Assembly: GCA_005881425.1 (NCBI GenBank)
Contig: VBIC01000111.1
Location: 1 to 60,072 of the forward strand
DNA: 60,072 nucleotides
Source: Chloroflexota bacterium
GTDB taxonomy: Bacteria > Chloroflexota > Dormibacteria > CF-121
Reading direction: 5' to 3'
Positions 45,913 through 59,120 of this stretch are shown piece by piece. The first letter of the stretch is position 1. Each line of letters begins with the position of its first letter. The notes beneath the pieces were generated by a model that saw only the letters and a program-made list of their open reading frames with translations, had not been told where the DNA came from and did no database searches. Made by a program: the position numbers and the translations under genes.

Positions 45913-46905
45913 ATGAGGCTGCTGGCGGTCGAGACTTCCTGCGACGAGACCGCCGCGGCGGTGGTGGAGAGCGGCCCGCGCCTGCTCGCCAACGTGATCC
46001 GCTCCCAGGAGGACCTCCATGCTCCCTACGGCGGCGTGGTCCCTGAGCTGGCGGCCCGCGCCCACCTGCAGGCCCTGGTTCCGGCGATCGAGCGGGCCCT
46101 AGCTCTCAGCGGCGCGGGCTGGGAGGCGGTCGACGGCCTGGCCGTCACCCAGGGACCGGGACTGGTGGGGACGCTGCTGGTCGGGGTCCATACGGCGCAG
46201 GCCATCGCCTGGGAGCGGGGCCTGCCGGTGATCGGGGTCAGTCATCTGGCCGGGCATCTGTACGCCGCTCTCTTCGAGCATCCGGGACTGCGCCCGCCGG
46301 CGCTGGGACTGATCGTCTCGGGCGGTCACAGCGACCTCATCCGCTGGACCGAGGAGGGCGCCATCGAGGTGCTGGGCCGGACGATCGACGACGCCGCCGG
46401 CGAGGCCTTCGACAAGGGGGCAAGGATCCTGGGCCTGCCCTTCCCGGGAGGGCCGGCGGTCGACCGGCTCGCCGCCCAGGGCGATCCGCGCGCCGTCGAT
46501 CTGCCCCGCCCCCGGGCCAGGGGGCTGGACTTCAGCTTCAGCGGCGTCAAGACCGCCCTCCTCTACGAGGTGCGGCGCCGGGGCCACCTGGACGAGCAGG
46601 CGCGGGCCGACCTGTCGGCCGCCTACCAGGAGGCGATCGTGGACGCGCTCCTGCAGCGGGTGGAGGCCGCCGTCGCCCGCGAGCCGGTGCCGGTGGTGGT
46701 CCTGGGCGGAGGGGTCGCCCGCAACCGCCGCCTGCGGGCCCAGGCCCAGGCGCGGCTGGGCGACCGGGTGCGGGTGGTCGTCCCCGAGCCCGACCTGTGC
46801 ACCGACAACGCGGCCATGATCGGCGCCGCCGGGCTGATCGAGTGGCAGCGCCGCGGACCGAGCCGCGCCCCTTTCGACGCCGATCCCGGCCTGGGCTTCG
46901 GCTGA
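45913..46905 (+). CDS. tsaD: tRNA t6A transferase TsaD
   Basis: Transfers threonylcarbamoyl to A37 of ANN-decoding tRNAs, 330 aa. The iron-binding histidines are in GVSHLAGHLYA and the Asp in CTDNAAMIG. VETSCDETAAAVV, LIVSGGHSDLIRW and LDFSFSGVKTALL are intact. This completes tsaE-tsaB-rimI-tsaD; tsaC is not in the window. Confidence 0.96.
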   Translation: MRLLAVETSCDETAAAVVESGPRLLANVIRSQEDLHAPYGGVVPELAARAHLQALVPAIERALALSGAGWEAVDGLAVTQGPGLVGTLLVGVHTAQAIAWERGLPVIGVSHLAGHLYAALFEHPGLRPPALGLIVSGGHSDLIRWTEEGAIEVLGRTIDDAAGEAFDKGARILGLPFPGGPAVDRLAAQGDPRAVDLPRPRARGLDFSFSGVKTALLYEVRRRGHLDEQARADLSAAYQEAIVDALLQRVEAAVAREPVPVVVLGGGVARNRRLRAQAQARLGDRVRVVVPEPDLCTDNAAMIGAAGLIEWQRRGPSRAPFDADPGLGFG

Positions 46906-46946
46906 GGGCTGGCGGCGGGGACTCGATCTCGCGCCGGAAGGGGTCC

Positions 46947-46976
46947 TTGAAAGGGGCAGCCGAGATGGGCTACAAT
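46947..46976 (+). promoter_or_regulatory. promoter of groES
   Basis: TTGAAA (46947-46952), an 18-base spacer and TACAAT (46971-46976). The last base of the -10 is the first of the CIRCE operator, so a bound HrcA would block the start site. Confidence 0.7.
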
Positions 46977-47002
46977 TAGCACTCGCAACTGGTGAGTGCT
47001 AA
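46976..47002 (+). promoter_or_regulatory. CIRCE operator (HrcA site)
   Basis: A perfect match to the CIRCE consensus: TTAGCACTC, a 9-base spacer, GAGTGCTAA. HrcA, the heat-shock repressor, binds this element. It overlaps the groES -10 and start site, so groES should be released on heat or proteotoxic stress. Confidence 0.95.
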
Positions 47003-47049
47003 GGGTCCGCAGGCGGCAGGCGGCGGACCGGCGACAAGGAGGTAGGAGT

Positions 47050-47352
47050 ATGCGACTGCGTCCACTCGGCGATCGCGTCGTGATCAAGCCGGTCGAGCGG
47101 GAGGAGAAGACCAAGAGCGGCATCGTCCTTCCGGACACGGCCAAGGAGAAGCCCCAAGAGGGCATGATCGAGGCCGTCGGCAACGGGCGTTTCATCGAGG
47201 CAACCGGCAAGCGCGAGCCCCTCGACGTCAAGGTCGGGGACCGCGTCGTCTATGCCAAGTACGCGGGGAGCGAGATCAAGCTCGACGAGACGGAGTACCT
47301 GATCGTCTCCGAGAAGGACATCCTCGCCGTCGTGGCCAACGGCAAGGCCTGA
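47050..47352 (+). CDS. groES: co-chaperonin GroES
   Basis: Heptameric lid of the GroEL chamber, 100 aa. The start is ATG 47050 with GGAGG at 47039-47043 and a closer AGGAG at 47044-47048; the frame upstream is untranslated leader with [18 protein letters not shown], the mobile loop [19 protein letters not shown] and [21 protein letters not shown] are typical. No groEL follows; a terminator and a convergent gene do. Confidence 0.96.
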   Translation: MRLRPLGDRVVIKPVEREEKTKSGIVLPDTAKEKPQEGMIEAVGNGRFIEATGKREPLDVKVGDRVVYAKYAGSEIKLDETEYLIVSEKDILAVVANGKA

Positions 47353-47368
47353 TCCGAAGCCAGACCGT

Positions 47369-47896
47369 TCAGGAAGCCGGCGGCGAGCCGGCTTCCTTCG
47401 TTTTCGGCCGCGGGATCGTGGGCAGCCCCAGCACCGCCTCCTGCAGGGCCGTGTAATGGTCGTCGTCACGCACGTTGTAGGCCGGGTTGACCCAGCGCAG
47501 GTAGCCCCGGTAGTCGATCAGGAACATGGCCCGCCTGGCAACGCCCTCCTCCTCCCGGAGCACGCCGTAATCTCGCGCGGCCGCCTTGTGCCAGTCCGCG
47601 ACCAGCGGAAAGGGAAGGTCACCCAGGCTGACCGAGTACGCTTTGTGCGACCAGATGTGGTCGACGCTGATGCCCAGGATCTGGACCGCTGACTTCTCGA
47701 AGAACTGGTGATCTTCTCTCAAGGAGGAGAACTCCTTGGTTCAGCCGGGGCTGAAGTCGAAGACGTAGAAGGCAAGTAGCACGTGACGGCTTCCCCGAAA
47801 GGAGGACAGCGTCAGCGGCTCGCCGTCGGGTGTTGCGGGAAGGGTGAAGTCGGGCGCCAGGTCGCCCACCCCCGGGACCCTCGATCCGTCCGCCAT
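47369..47896 (-). CDS. peroxiredoxin (AhpC/TSA, BCP/AhpE type), probable selenoprotein with Sec52
   Basis: Thiol peroxidase fold of 175 residues if one TGA is read through. ATG 47896 gives [20 protein letters not shown], then [22 protein letters not shown], then TGA, then [10 protein letters not shown] and [34 protein letters not shown] and [16 protein letters not shown]. In BCP/AhpE-type peroxiredoxins the active site reads DFTPGCTKE. The TGA (complement of 47741-47743) falls exactly on the peroxidatic cysteine, so selenocysteine is the natural reading, and Sec peroxiredoxins are known. A TGC-to-TGA error is the alternative. The start is preceded by TAGAAT and 6 bases (leaderless). Without readthrough, only residues 1-51 are made. 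Confidence 0.8.
47371..47397. terminator. bidirectional terminator between groES and peroxiredoxin
   Basis: An 11-bp perfect stem (AGGAAGCCGGC with GCCGGCTTCCT) around GGCGA, followed on the plus strand by TCGTTTT. It ends groES. On the minus strand it lies inside the last codons of the peroxiredoxin gene (KEAGSPPAS). Confidence 0.8.
47741..47743 (-). other. in-frame TGA at the peroxidatic Cys codon (candidate selenocysteine)
   Basis: Codon 52 of the peroxiredoxin. Immediately downstream in the mRNA a 7-bp perfect hairpin can form (CAAGGAG, loop UUCUC, CUCCUUG), starting 3 bases past the UGA. Weaker overlapping hairpins lie further on. The first stem is closer to UGA than the classical bacterial SECIS and lacks a G at the loop start, so I do not claim a canonical element. 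Confidence 0.6.
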
Positions 47897-47902
47897 CGTG
47901 TA

Positions 47903-47908
47903 ATTCTA
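47903..47908 (-). promoter_or_regulatory. -10 box of the peroxiredoxin gene (leaderless)
   Basis: On the minus strand TAGAAT, then 6 bases, then ATG, with no SD. Confidence 0.5.
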
Positions 47909-47923
47909 GGGCAGGGAGTTCAC

Positions 47924-48556
47924 ATGCTCTTCAGGGATCGTGAGGATGCGGGCCGGCAGCTGTCGCGCCGCCTCGAGCGCTACCGGGCCGACCCGGATGC
48001 AGGAGTGCTGGGCATCCCGCGGGGCGGCATCGTGGTGGGCGCGGCCATCGCCCGCGAGCTGCACCGGCCGCTGGGCGTCTGCGCGGTCCACAAGCTGGGC
48101 GCGCCCGGCAACCCGGAGCTGGCGATCGGAGCCGTCGACGACGAGGGCGCCACCATCGTCGACTGGAGCCTGCTGCGGCGGCTCGAGGTCACCGACCAGG
48201 CGCTGGAGGTGGAGGTCGAACGCCAGCGCCGAGAGCTGCAGCGGTGGGTCGGCGACGTCGCCCAGGGACGGACGGCGCTGGTCCCGTCCACGGCGATCAT
48301 CGTCGACGACGGGATCGCCACCGGCGCCACGGCCCGCGCCGCCGTCCAGGCCACCCGGCGCCGTGGAGCCCGCCGCCTGATCCTCGCCGTCCCGGTGGCA
48401 CCCGCCGAGACGGCCAGGGCGTTGGAGGCGTTGGTGGACGAGTGGGTCTGCCTGGCCACCCCGGAGCCGTTCTTCGCGGTCGGCAATTTCTTCGAGGAGT
48501 GGCCGCAGGTGACCGACGAGGAGGTGCGCTCCTTACTGGAAGCAGCTGCACCCTGA
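47924..48556 (+). CDS. phosphoribosyltransferase-family protein
   Basis: A 210-aa PRTase type I fold. The start is ATG 47924 with GGGAG 6 bases before it; the open frame further upstream is antisense to the peroxiredoxin. The PRPP-binding motif is TAIIVDDGIATGATARAAV. MLFRDREDAGRQLSRRLERY and LGIPRGGIVVGAAIAREL resemble stand-alone PRTases of unknown substrate, often found near stress genes. It is divergent from the peroxiredoxin with 27 bases between starts. Substrate unknown. Confidence 0.88.
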   Translation: MLFRDREDAGRQLSRRLERYRADPDAGVLGIPRGGIVVGAAIARELHRPLGVCAVHKLGAPGNPELAIGAVDDEGATIVDWSLLRRLEVTDQALEVEVERQRRELQRWVGDVAQGRTALVPSTAIIVDDGIATGATARAAVQATRRRGARRLILAVPVAPAETARALEALVDEWVCLATPEPFFAVGNFFEEWPQVTDEEVRSLLEAAAP

Positions 48557-48669
48557 CGGCCATGCCGGGACCGGCCGCGAGCCGCAATCGCGCCCGGTAA
48601 GTCAAGGCTCGGTTACGGTGTTTACAGAGGTGTCACGCGTTCTTCGGCTGGGCGCGGAAGGTCCCGCCC

Positions 48670-48675
48670 TATAGT
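48670..48675 (+). promoter_or_regulatory. candidate -10 box of the DUF4388-like gene
   Basis: TATAGT ends 9 bases before ATG 48685, with no clear SD. The rest of the 48557-48669 gap shows nothing I can name. Confidence 0.4.
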
Positions 48676-48684
48676 TGGGGGCGC

Positions 48685-49954
48685 ATGAAGCTCTTCGCCA
48701 AGGGCAAGGGGGGTCCCAGCGTGCCGTCCGCGCCTGTGGCGGCCTTCCAGCCGATCGACCGGACCGGCCTGCTCGGACTGCTGGGCCAGGTGGTCAACAC
48801 CGGCCAGTCGGGCGTGCTCGAGCTGCAGGAACCCCAGGGCGCCTGGGTCTATGCCTTCCAGGCCGGGGCGCTGACCCATGCCAGCGGCGGCCGGGTCAGG
48901 GGCGCCCGCCAGGCCTTCGACCTGCTCTGGGAGTTCCAGCAGGGGCAGTTCAAGTACGTCCCCGGCACCGGGCACGGCCTGGCCTCGAACCTGTACATCG
49001 ACAGGGCCAGGCTGACGGACCTGCTGCGCCGGAGCCAGGCGGCCCTCCAGGGGCCGGCCTCGCCCTACATCCCGGCCGGGCAGCAGCGCGCGATCCCCCA
49101 GTATCCGACGCCTCCTCCCGGCGCTCCGGCGCTGGGCTGGGCCCCGCCAGGCTACCCCCCCGGCCCGGCCGGTTATCCGCAACCGCCGCCCGTGCCCGCC
49201 GGTTATCCGCAACCGCCGCCCGCGCCCGGTTATCCGCCGGCGCCGGTCGCCTATCCGCAGGCGGCGCCCCCGGCCGCCTATCCGCAATCCGCGCCCTCGA
49301 CAGCCGGCTATCCGCCCCCCGGCATCCCGGTTGCCCCACCGGGCTATCCCCAGCCCTTCCCCGCGCAGGGCTACCCGGGTCCTGTTCAATCTCCGCCCCG
49401 GCAGTCGAGCCCGCAGTCCTTCTCCGTCCCCCCCATGCCGATCCCCAGGAAGGCGCCGGTCAACCAGGCGCCACCCACGCCGCCGTCCCCCGCCCCGCCC
49501 ACCGCTCCCGCGGAGGCGCCGAAGAGCGCTCAGGTCGACGACCTCAAGGCTCTGAGGGCGAGCCTGGTTGCGCAGGCCCCCGCGGCCGGCGCCGGAGTCC
49601 CCCCAGCCTGGAAGGTCCGCACCGCCGAGGGCGCCGCCGCGCCGGTCGCCGCGGCGCCGCAGCCCAAGGCGGCGACAGGCCGGACCGCGGAAGAAACGGT
49701 CGCGGCTGCGGGGGGCCATCGACTTGCAGCTGATCAAGTTCCTCCTCTGGGCCTGCGAGCGGACCTACTCCGAGGACGACCACTGGACCCTGAAGGACGC
49801 CTTCGAGGTCTCGACGATGGAGCTGCGCGACCAGTTCGTCGGCGCCTTCTCGCAGTCCTTCAAGGCCGGCCCCAAGGCCGGCGCCGGCGACGAGGACGTC
49901 GACGAGATGGCCGCGGGCCGGATGCGCGGCCGCGCCAAGTCCCGCAAGCGCTGA
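48685..49954 (+). CDS. DUF4388-like (PATAN) protein with proline-tyrosine repeat, frameshifted
   Basis: The N-terminal 120 residues (TGLLGLLGQVVNTGQSGVLE, then YAFQAGALTHASGG, then AFDLLWEFQQGQFKYV) look like DUF4388, a domain of regulatory proteins in gliding, twitching and c-di-GMP systems. About 180 residues of GYPQPPP-type low complexity follow. Near 49675-49690 the frame changes by one base. The continuing sense is in the second frame (RKKRSRLRGAIDLQLIKFLLWACERTYSEDDHWTLKDAFEVSTM cut short here), ending at 49954. The unshifted frame runs on as Arg-rich nonsense. The true product would be about 420 aa. Function unknown. Confidence 0.7.
49171..49245 (+). repeat. 30-base tandem repeat encoding GYPQPPP units
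   Basis: Two units starting at 49171 and 49201 share their first 22 bases exactly, followed by a degenerate partial unit at 49228. They lie within a longer Gly-Tyr-Pro-rich segment (49140-49380). Slippage here could vary linker length. Confidence 0.8.
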
Positions 49955-49999
49955 GCCGGGCGGGCAGCGGCCCGCCGCATCAGTAAACTCGCAGGAGTC

Positions 50000-54207
<4,208 letters not shown>

Positions 54208-54258
54208 AAGCCGGGTCAGCCCCGGTCTAAGACAACGATGGGTTGCCTCTATAAGAAT

Positions 54259-54275
54259 TTGTGACGACTTGTGAC
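54259..54275 (+). repeat. direct repeat upstream of the GGDEF-EAL gene
   Basis: TTGTGAC occurs at 54259 and 54269, exactly 10 bases apart (one helical turn), in an AT-rich patch unusual for this genome. Each copy could serve as a -35 with TTAACT (54282-54287) or TTTTAT (54292-54297) at 17-base spacing, or the pair could bind a regulator. Confidence 0.45.
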
Positions 54276-54312
54276 AGCTCCTTAACTTCTCTTTTATGCC
54301 CGGCGACGGATA

Positions 54313-56969
54313 TTGACGGGCGTGTTGCATGGGCGATTACGGACTGCCCTGGCCGGGCGGCTGCGGATGCCACGACCGGGGCCTGCGGCCCCCAGCGAAC
54401 TGGTCGAGCGGCTCCGGGACTCCGAACGCCGGCTGGCCGTCATCGCCGACACCTCGCCCGCCGCGGTCATCACAGCGGACCACGCCGGCGTCATCACCGG
54501 CTGGAACCGCAAGGCGGAGGAGATCTTCGGCTGGCCGGCGGATGAGGCCGTCGGCCAGACCATGGCTGACACGATCGTGCCCCGCCGCCACCGGAGGGCC
54601 CACGAGCGGGGCCTGGCGCGGCAGCGCGAGACCGGCGAGGCGAAGATCCTGGGCAAGGCGGTGCAGATGATGGCCCGCCACCGCGAAGGCCGGGAATTCC
54701 CCGTCGAGCTGGTGATTTCCGCCGGCTCCGAGTCCGGCGGCCGGCTCGGCTACGTTGCCTTCGTGACCGACATCACTTTGCGCCGGGAGAGTGAGCGCCT
54801 GCGCGCGGCGCAGTTCGCCGTCACCCGCCCGCTGGCGACCAGCACCACCTGGTCGGAGGCCGCGCCCCAGGTCATCCGCGGTATCTGCGACATCCTGGGC
54901 TGGGCCCGGGGCGAGTTCTGGGCGATCGACCGCGGCGGTGACCGGCTGCGCCTGGAGCACGGCTGGCACCGGCCGGCGCGCGATCTCGATGAATTCAGCC
55001 GGCTGGTGACGGACATCTCCCAGATCTGCGGGCGCGGGCTCCTGGGCCGGGTCGCCCAGAGCGGGCGCGCGCTGGCGATCGCCGACCTGGCCCAGGACCT
55101 CGACTCGCCCCACGCGGGTCCTGCGGGCCACGCCGGGCTGCACGCCGCGTTCGCCTTCGCCATCGACAACGGACGCCAGGTGACGGGCGTGCTGGCTTTC
55201 TATCGCCGCGAGGCCCGGTCCCTCGACCGTGCCACCCTGCGGGTGCTCAGCGACATGGGGTCTCAGATCGGCCAGTTCATCGAACGCCGGCGCGCCGAGG
55301 AGGCGTTGCGGCGCAGTGGCGAGCGGATGCGCGCCGTCCTGGACAACGTAGCCGACGGGATCATTACGGTCGACGAGCAGACGCTGATCCGCACCATCAA
55401 TCCGGCGGCGCAGCGCCTCTTCGGCTGCGAGGCCGAGGACGTGGTCGGAACCGACGTGGTCATGCTGGTCGACGAGGAGCATCGGGTCGATCTGCGCGCC
55501 CGGCTGCGTTCCTATCTGGAGCGGGAGGGCTCGATGAGCCTGGCCTTTCACGAAACGGTCGGCCGCCGGCGCGACGGCAGCACCTTCGCCCTGGAGTTCG
55601 TGGCCTCCCGAATCGGGCCTGCGCGCCTGCTGATCGGAAGCCTGCGCGACATCTCGGACCGCAAGGCGGAGACCGAAGCTCTCCAGTACCAGGCGCTGCA
55701 CGACCCGCTCACCGGGCTGGCCAATCGCACCTTCCTGCGCGATCGCCTGGAGCAGGCGGTCCGGGCGGGAGAGCGCGAGCTCAAGCCCCACGGTGTCCTC
55801 CTCCTCGACCTTGACGGCTTCAAGGCGATCAACGACGCCTTCGGCCACGCCTCGGGCGACATCGTGCTCAAGGAGGTGGCCAGGCGGATCCGGGGCGTGC
55901 TGCGCAAGGTCGACACCGTGGCCCGCCTGGGCGGCGACGAGTTCGCGGTCGTCCCCTTCGGCGCCACCGACGTGCCACGAGCGGTGGTGATCGCGGACAA
56001 GATCGGGCAGGCGCTGCGCGCCCCGATGCTCCTCGACGGGCAGCCGGTGGAGGTGACGGCCAGCATCGGGATCGCGGTCCACCCGCAGCATGGCGACGCC
56101 GCGGACGCCCTGCTCCGCCACGCCGACGTCGCCATGTACGCGGCCAAGCGGGCGCGCAGCGGCTACTGCATCTACCTGGAAGAGCAGGAGGAGAGCGCCG
56201 GCGCCCGCCAGCCCCTCATCGGCAAGCTGGGCCACGCCATTCAGCAGTTCGAGCTGCAAGCCCATTACCAGCCGCTGGTCGAGGTGCGCTCCCGGCGGGT
56301 GACCAAGGTCGAGGCGCTGATCCGCTGGGGCCATCCCCGCCACGGCCTGCTTCCACCCGACGACTTCATCCCGGCGGCGGAGCAGACCGACCTGATCAAG
56401 CCGCTCACGGCCTGGGTGCTGAACGAGGCCCTCGGCCAGCTCCACGCCTGGCGGCGCACGGGGCTCGAGCTCGGGATGTCGGTCAACCTCTCGGCCCGCA
56501 ACCTGCTCGACGACGAGCTGCCCGACACCGTGGAGGAGCTGCTCGAGACCTGGCAGGTCGATCCGCGCTTGCTGACGCTCGAGATCACCGAGCGCAGCAT
56601 CCTGGCGGCGGCGGCCGACGACACCGTCACCCGGCTTCGTGCCAGCGGGGTGAGGATCTCGGTCGACGACTTCGGGACCGGCTACTCGTCCTTCGCATAC
56701 CTGAAGCGCCTGCCGCTGGACGAGATCAAGATGACGTCGTCTCCAACCGCGACGACGCCGCGATCGTGCGTTCCACCATCGACCTGGCCCACAACCTGGG
56801 CCTGGAGGTGGTCGGTGAAGGCGTCGAGAACGCGGAGACGTGGGGACTGCTGGCGCAGCACGGCTGCGACCTGGTCCAGGGCTACTACGTCAGCCCCGCC
56901 CTCCCCGCAGCCGGGCTGGTCGCCTGGCTGCGCGAGTGGCAGCGCGCGCCCGCGGCCGCCGCCGGCTGA
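54313..56969 (+). CDS. PAS-GAF-PAS-GGDEF-EAL cyclic di-GMP enzyme, frame broken in EAL
   Basis: A soluble sensor of about 885 aa; the TTG at 54313 is a tentative start. A PAS domain (ITGWNRKAEEIFGWPADEAVG), a GAF domain (about residues 170-320), a second PAS (IRTINPAAQRLFGCEAEDVVG) and a GGDEF domain follow. The last has an intact active site (RLGGDEFAVV near 540) and an RxxD inhibitory site (RKVD). The EAL domain has VEALIRWGHP (near 667), SVNLSARNL and DDFGTGYSSFAYLKRLPLDEIK. At 56734-56735 the expected KIDRSFV motif is cut out and the frame shifts. VSNRDDAAIVRSTIDLAHNL and GEGVENAETWGLL follow in another frame to 56969. Cyclase activity seems possible; phosphodiesterase activity as written is not. 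Confidence 0.88.
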
Positions 56970-57058
56970 CCTCTTCGCGGCCGGTGATGAAGGAGAGCGC
57001 GCGGTCCGGGACGCCTTCGCGCCGCTGGCCAGCGGTCCGCCGCGGCCCTGTCGGAAGG

Positions 57059-57064
57059 TAGGCT
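57059..57064 (+). promoter_or_regulatory. candidate -10 box of the ABM-like gene (leaderless)
   Basis: TAGGCT, then 6 bases, then GTG 57071, with no SD. Confidence 0.4.
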
Positions 57065-57070
57065 GTCGAC

Positions 57071-57382
57071 GTGATCGCCCGGATCTGGAAGGGCGCCGTC
57101 CGTAGGGCGGACGGTGACCGCTACGCTGCCTACATGCTCGAGACCGGCGTGGCCGGCTACGCCAGGACGCCCGGAAACCGCGGCGCCTGGATGCTCCGGC
57201 GGGATGCGGGCGACCGTACTGAGTTCCTGATGTTCACGCTCTGGGACTCCATCGAGGCGGTCAAGGCCTTCGCGGGCGAGGACTACGAAAAGGCGGTCTT
57301 CTACCCTGAGGACGACCGGTTCCTGGTAGAGCGCGACCTTGTCGCCACCCACTACCAGGTCGAAGCCTCGTCGCTACCATAG
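57071..57382 (+). CDS. small antibiotic-biosynthesis-monooxygenase-like protein
   Basis: A 103-aa protein, GTG start. IARIWKGAVRRADGDRYAAYML, then RGAWMLRRDAGDRTEFLMFTLWDSIEAVKAFAG, then VERDLVATHYQV fits the dimeric ferredoxin-like ABM fold (small stress or oxygenase proteins). No catalytic residue can be assigned, so activity is unknown. It lies between the c-di-GMP gene and gatC. Confidence 0.7.
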   Translation: MIARIWKGAVRRADGDRYAAYMLETGVAGYARTPGNRGAWMLRRDAGDRTEFLMFTLWDSIEAVKAFAGEDYEKAVFYPEDDRFLVERDLVATHYQVEASSLP

Positions 57383-57384
57383 AT
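57379..57384 (+). promoter_or_regulatory. candidate -10 box of gatC
   Basis: ATAGAT ends 5 bases before TTG 57390. It overlaps the end of the ABM-like gene. Confidence 0.35.
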
Positions 57385-57389
57385 GAGGT

Positions 57390-57692
57390 TTGCCCGAATC
57401 CCATGACACCCTCTCGACCGAGACCGTCGCGCACGTGGCGCGGCTGGCCCGGCTTGGGCTGCAGCCGGAGGAGGTCACGCGACTGCGCGACGAGCTGCGT
57501 CACATCCTGGCGGCGATCGACGCGCTGAAGCAGGCGGACACCTCACGCGTCCCGGCCACAGCCCATCCTCTCGAAGAACGGAACGTCATGCGCGAGGACC
57601 GGCGCGCGCCCTGCCTTCCTGCCGAGGAAGCGCTCCGTAACGCTCCGACCAGAGAGAACGGCTACTTCAAGGTCAAGGCGATCCAGGAATGA
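57390..57692 (+). CDS. gatC: Asp-tRNA(Asn)/Glu-tRNA(Gln) amidotransferase subunit C
   Basis: Small stabilising belt of the GatCAB complex, 100 aa, TTG start at 57390. [53 protein letters not shown] and [12 protein letters not shown] are typical. It overlaps gatA by 4 bases. Confidence 0.94.
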   Translation: MPESHDTLSTETVAHVARLARLGLQPEEVTRLRDELRHILAAIDALKQADTSRVPATAHPLEERNVMREDRRAPCLPAEEALRNAPTRENGYFKVKAIQE

Positions 57693-59120
57693 GCCTGTAC
57701 CAGCACACGCTGCGCGAGCTGCGCCAGATGCTCGTCGACCGCGAGATATCCTCGGTCGAGCTGACCGAGGACGTCCTCCGGCACATCGACGCCGTCGGCG
57801 AGCAGACGAGCGCCTACCTGCTGGTCACCCGCGATCTGGCCCTTCGCCAGGCCGCGGCTGCCGACGGCCGCCTGCGGGCAGGTGATGCCCGTCCCTTGAC
57901 CGGTATCCCGATCGCGCTCAAAGACGTGCTCTGCGTCAAGGGCGTGGCGGCAACCGCGGGGTCGAAGATCCTGCGAGCTTTCGTCCCTCCCTACGACGCG
58001 ACTGTCGTGGAGCGCCTCGCAGGAGAGGGGGCGGTCTTCCTGGGAAAGACCAACTGCGATGAGTTTGCGATGGGCTCCTCCAACGAAAACTCCGGGTACC
58101 GCCCCGTCCACAATCCCTTCGGGCTCGACCGCGTGCCCGGCGGCTCGAGCGGGGGATCGGCGGCCGCGGTCGCGGCCGGGGAGGCGATCGCGGCGGTCGG
58201 CAGCGACACCGGCGGTTCCGTCCGTCAGCCCGCCGCCCTGACCGGAATAGTGGGTATGAAGCCGACCTACGGGCGGGTCAGCCGCTACGGCTTGATCGCC
58301 TTCGCCTCCTCGCTCGACCAGATCGGGCCGATGAGCAAGGACGTGGCCGATTGCGCCGTCCTTCTCCAGGCCATTGCCGGCCACGATCCCAGGGACTCGA
58401 CCAGTTCGGCGCAACCCGTCCCGGACTACCTGGAGCACCTCGCCGACGGTGTCCAGGGCCTGCGGCTGGGCGTCCCCCGCGAGTACTTCGTCGAAGGGAT
58501 GGAGCCCAAGGTCGAGGCCGCGGTGCGGGCGGCGATCGACCTCTACCGGCAGCAGGGGGCCGAGATCGTCGATGTCAGCCTGCCCAACAGCGAGTACGCG
58601 CTGGCCGCCTACTACATACGACGGAACCCGCTACGGGCTGCAGGTGGGCTCGGGCCGCACTCTGATCGAGGAGTACCAGGCCACACGCGCGGCGGGCTTC
58701 GGCCCCGAGGTGCGGCGCCGGATCATGCTCGGCACCTATGCGCTCAGCTCCGGCTACTACGACGCCTATTACCTGCAGGCCCAGAAGGTGAGGACGCTGA
58801 TCATCGAGGACTTCGCGCGCGCCTTCCAGCAGGTCGACGCCCTGATCAGCGCGACCTCGCCCACCGTCGCCTTTCCCCTGGGAGCCAAGACCCAGGACCC
58901 GGTGGCCATGTACCTGAACGACATCCTGACCCTTCCCGCCAACCTGGGCAACGTGTGCGGCATCTCGGTCCCCTGCGGCCTGGCGGACAACCTCCCGGTC
59001 GGGCTGCAGGTGATCGCGCCCGGCTTTCGCGAGGACCTCGCCCTGCGGGTGGCCTACGCCTTCGAGACCGCCGCCGGCTTCAGCAGGCTGCGCTCGCCGC
59101 TGATGGAGGCGGCCGCGTAA
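57689..59120 (+). CDS. gatA: amidotransferase subunit A, frame broken by an internal deletion
   Basis: Glutaminase/amidase of GatCAB. The Lys-Ser-cisSer triad is present: [28 protein letters not shown] and [16 protein letters not shown]. The first frame runs through SEYALAAYY and fails near 58616. The second frame resumes as [16 protein letters not shown] and continues correctly to 59120. Family members carry IAPAEASSNLAR between these two points. About 12 residues are missing, with a net frame change. GatCAB is the route to Gln-tRNA or Asn-tRNA in organisms lacking the direct synthetase, so a real knockout would probably be lethal. Confidence 0.92.

Noticed and set aside
47701-47740. A canonical bacterial SECIS after the peroxiredoxin TGA
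   Set aside because: The best stem starts 3 bases after the UGA with a UUCUC loop, too close and lacking the usual G; I report only a hairpin.
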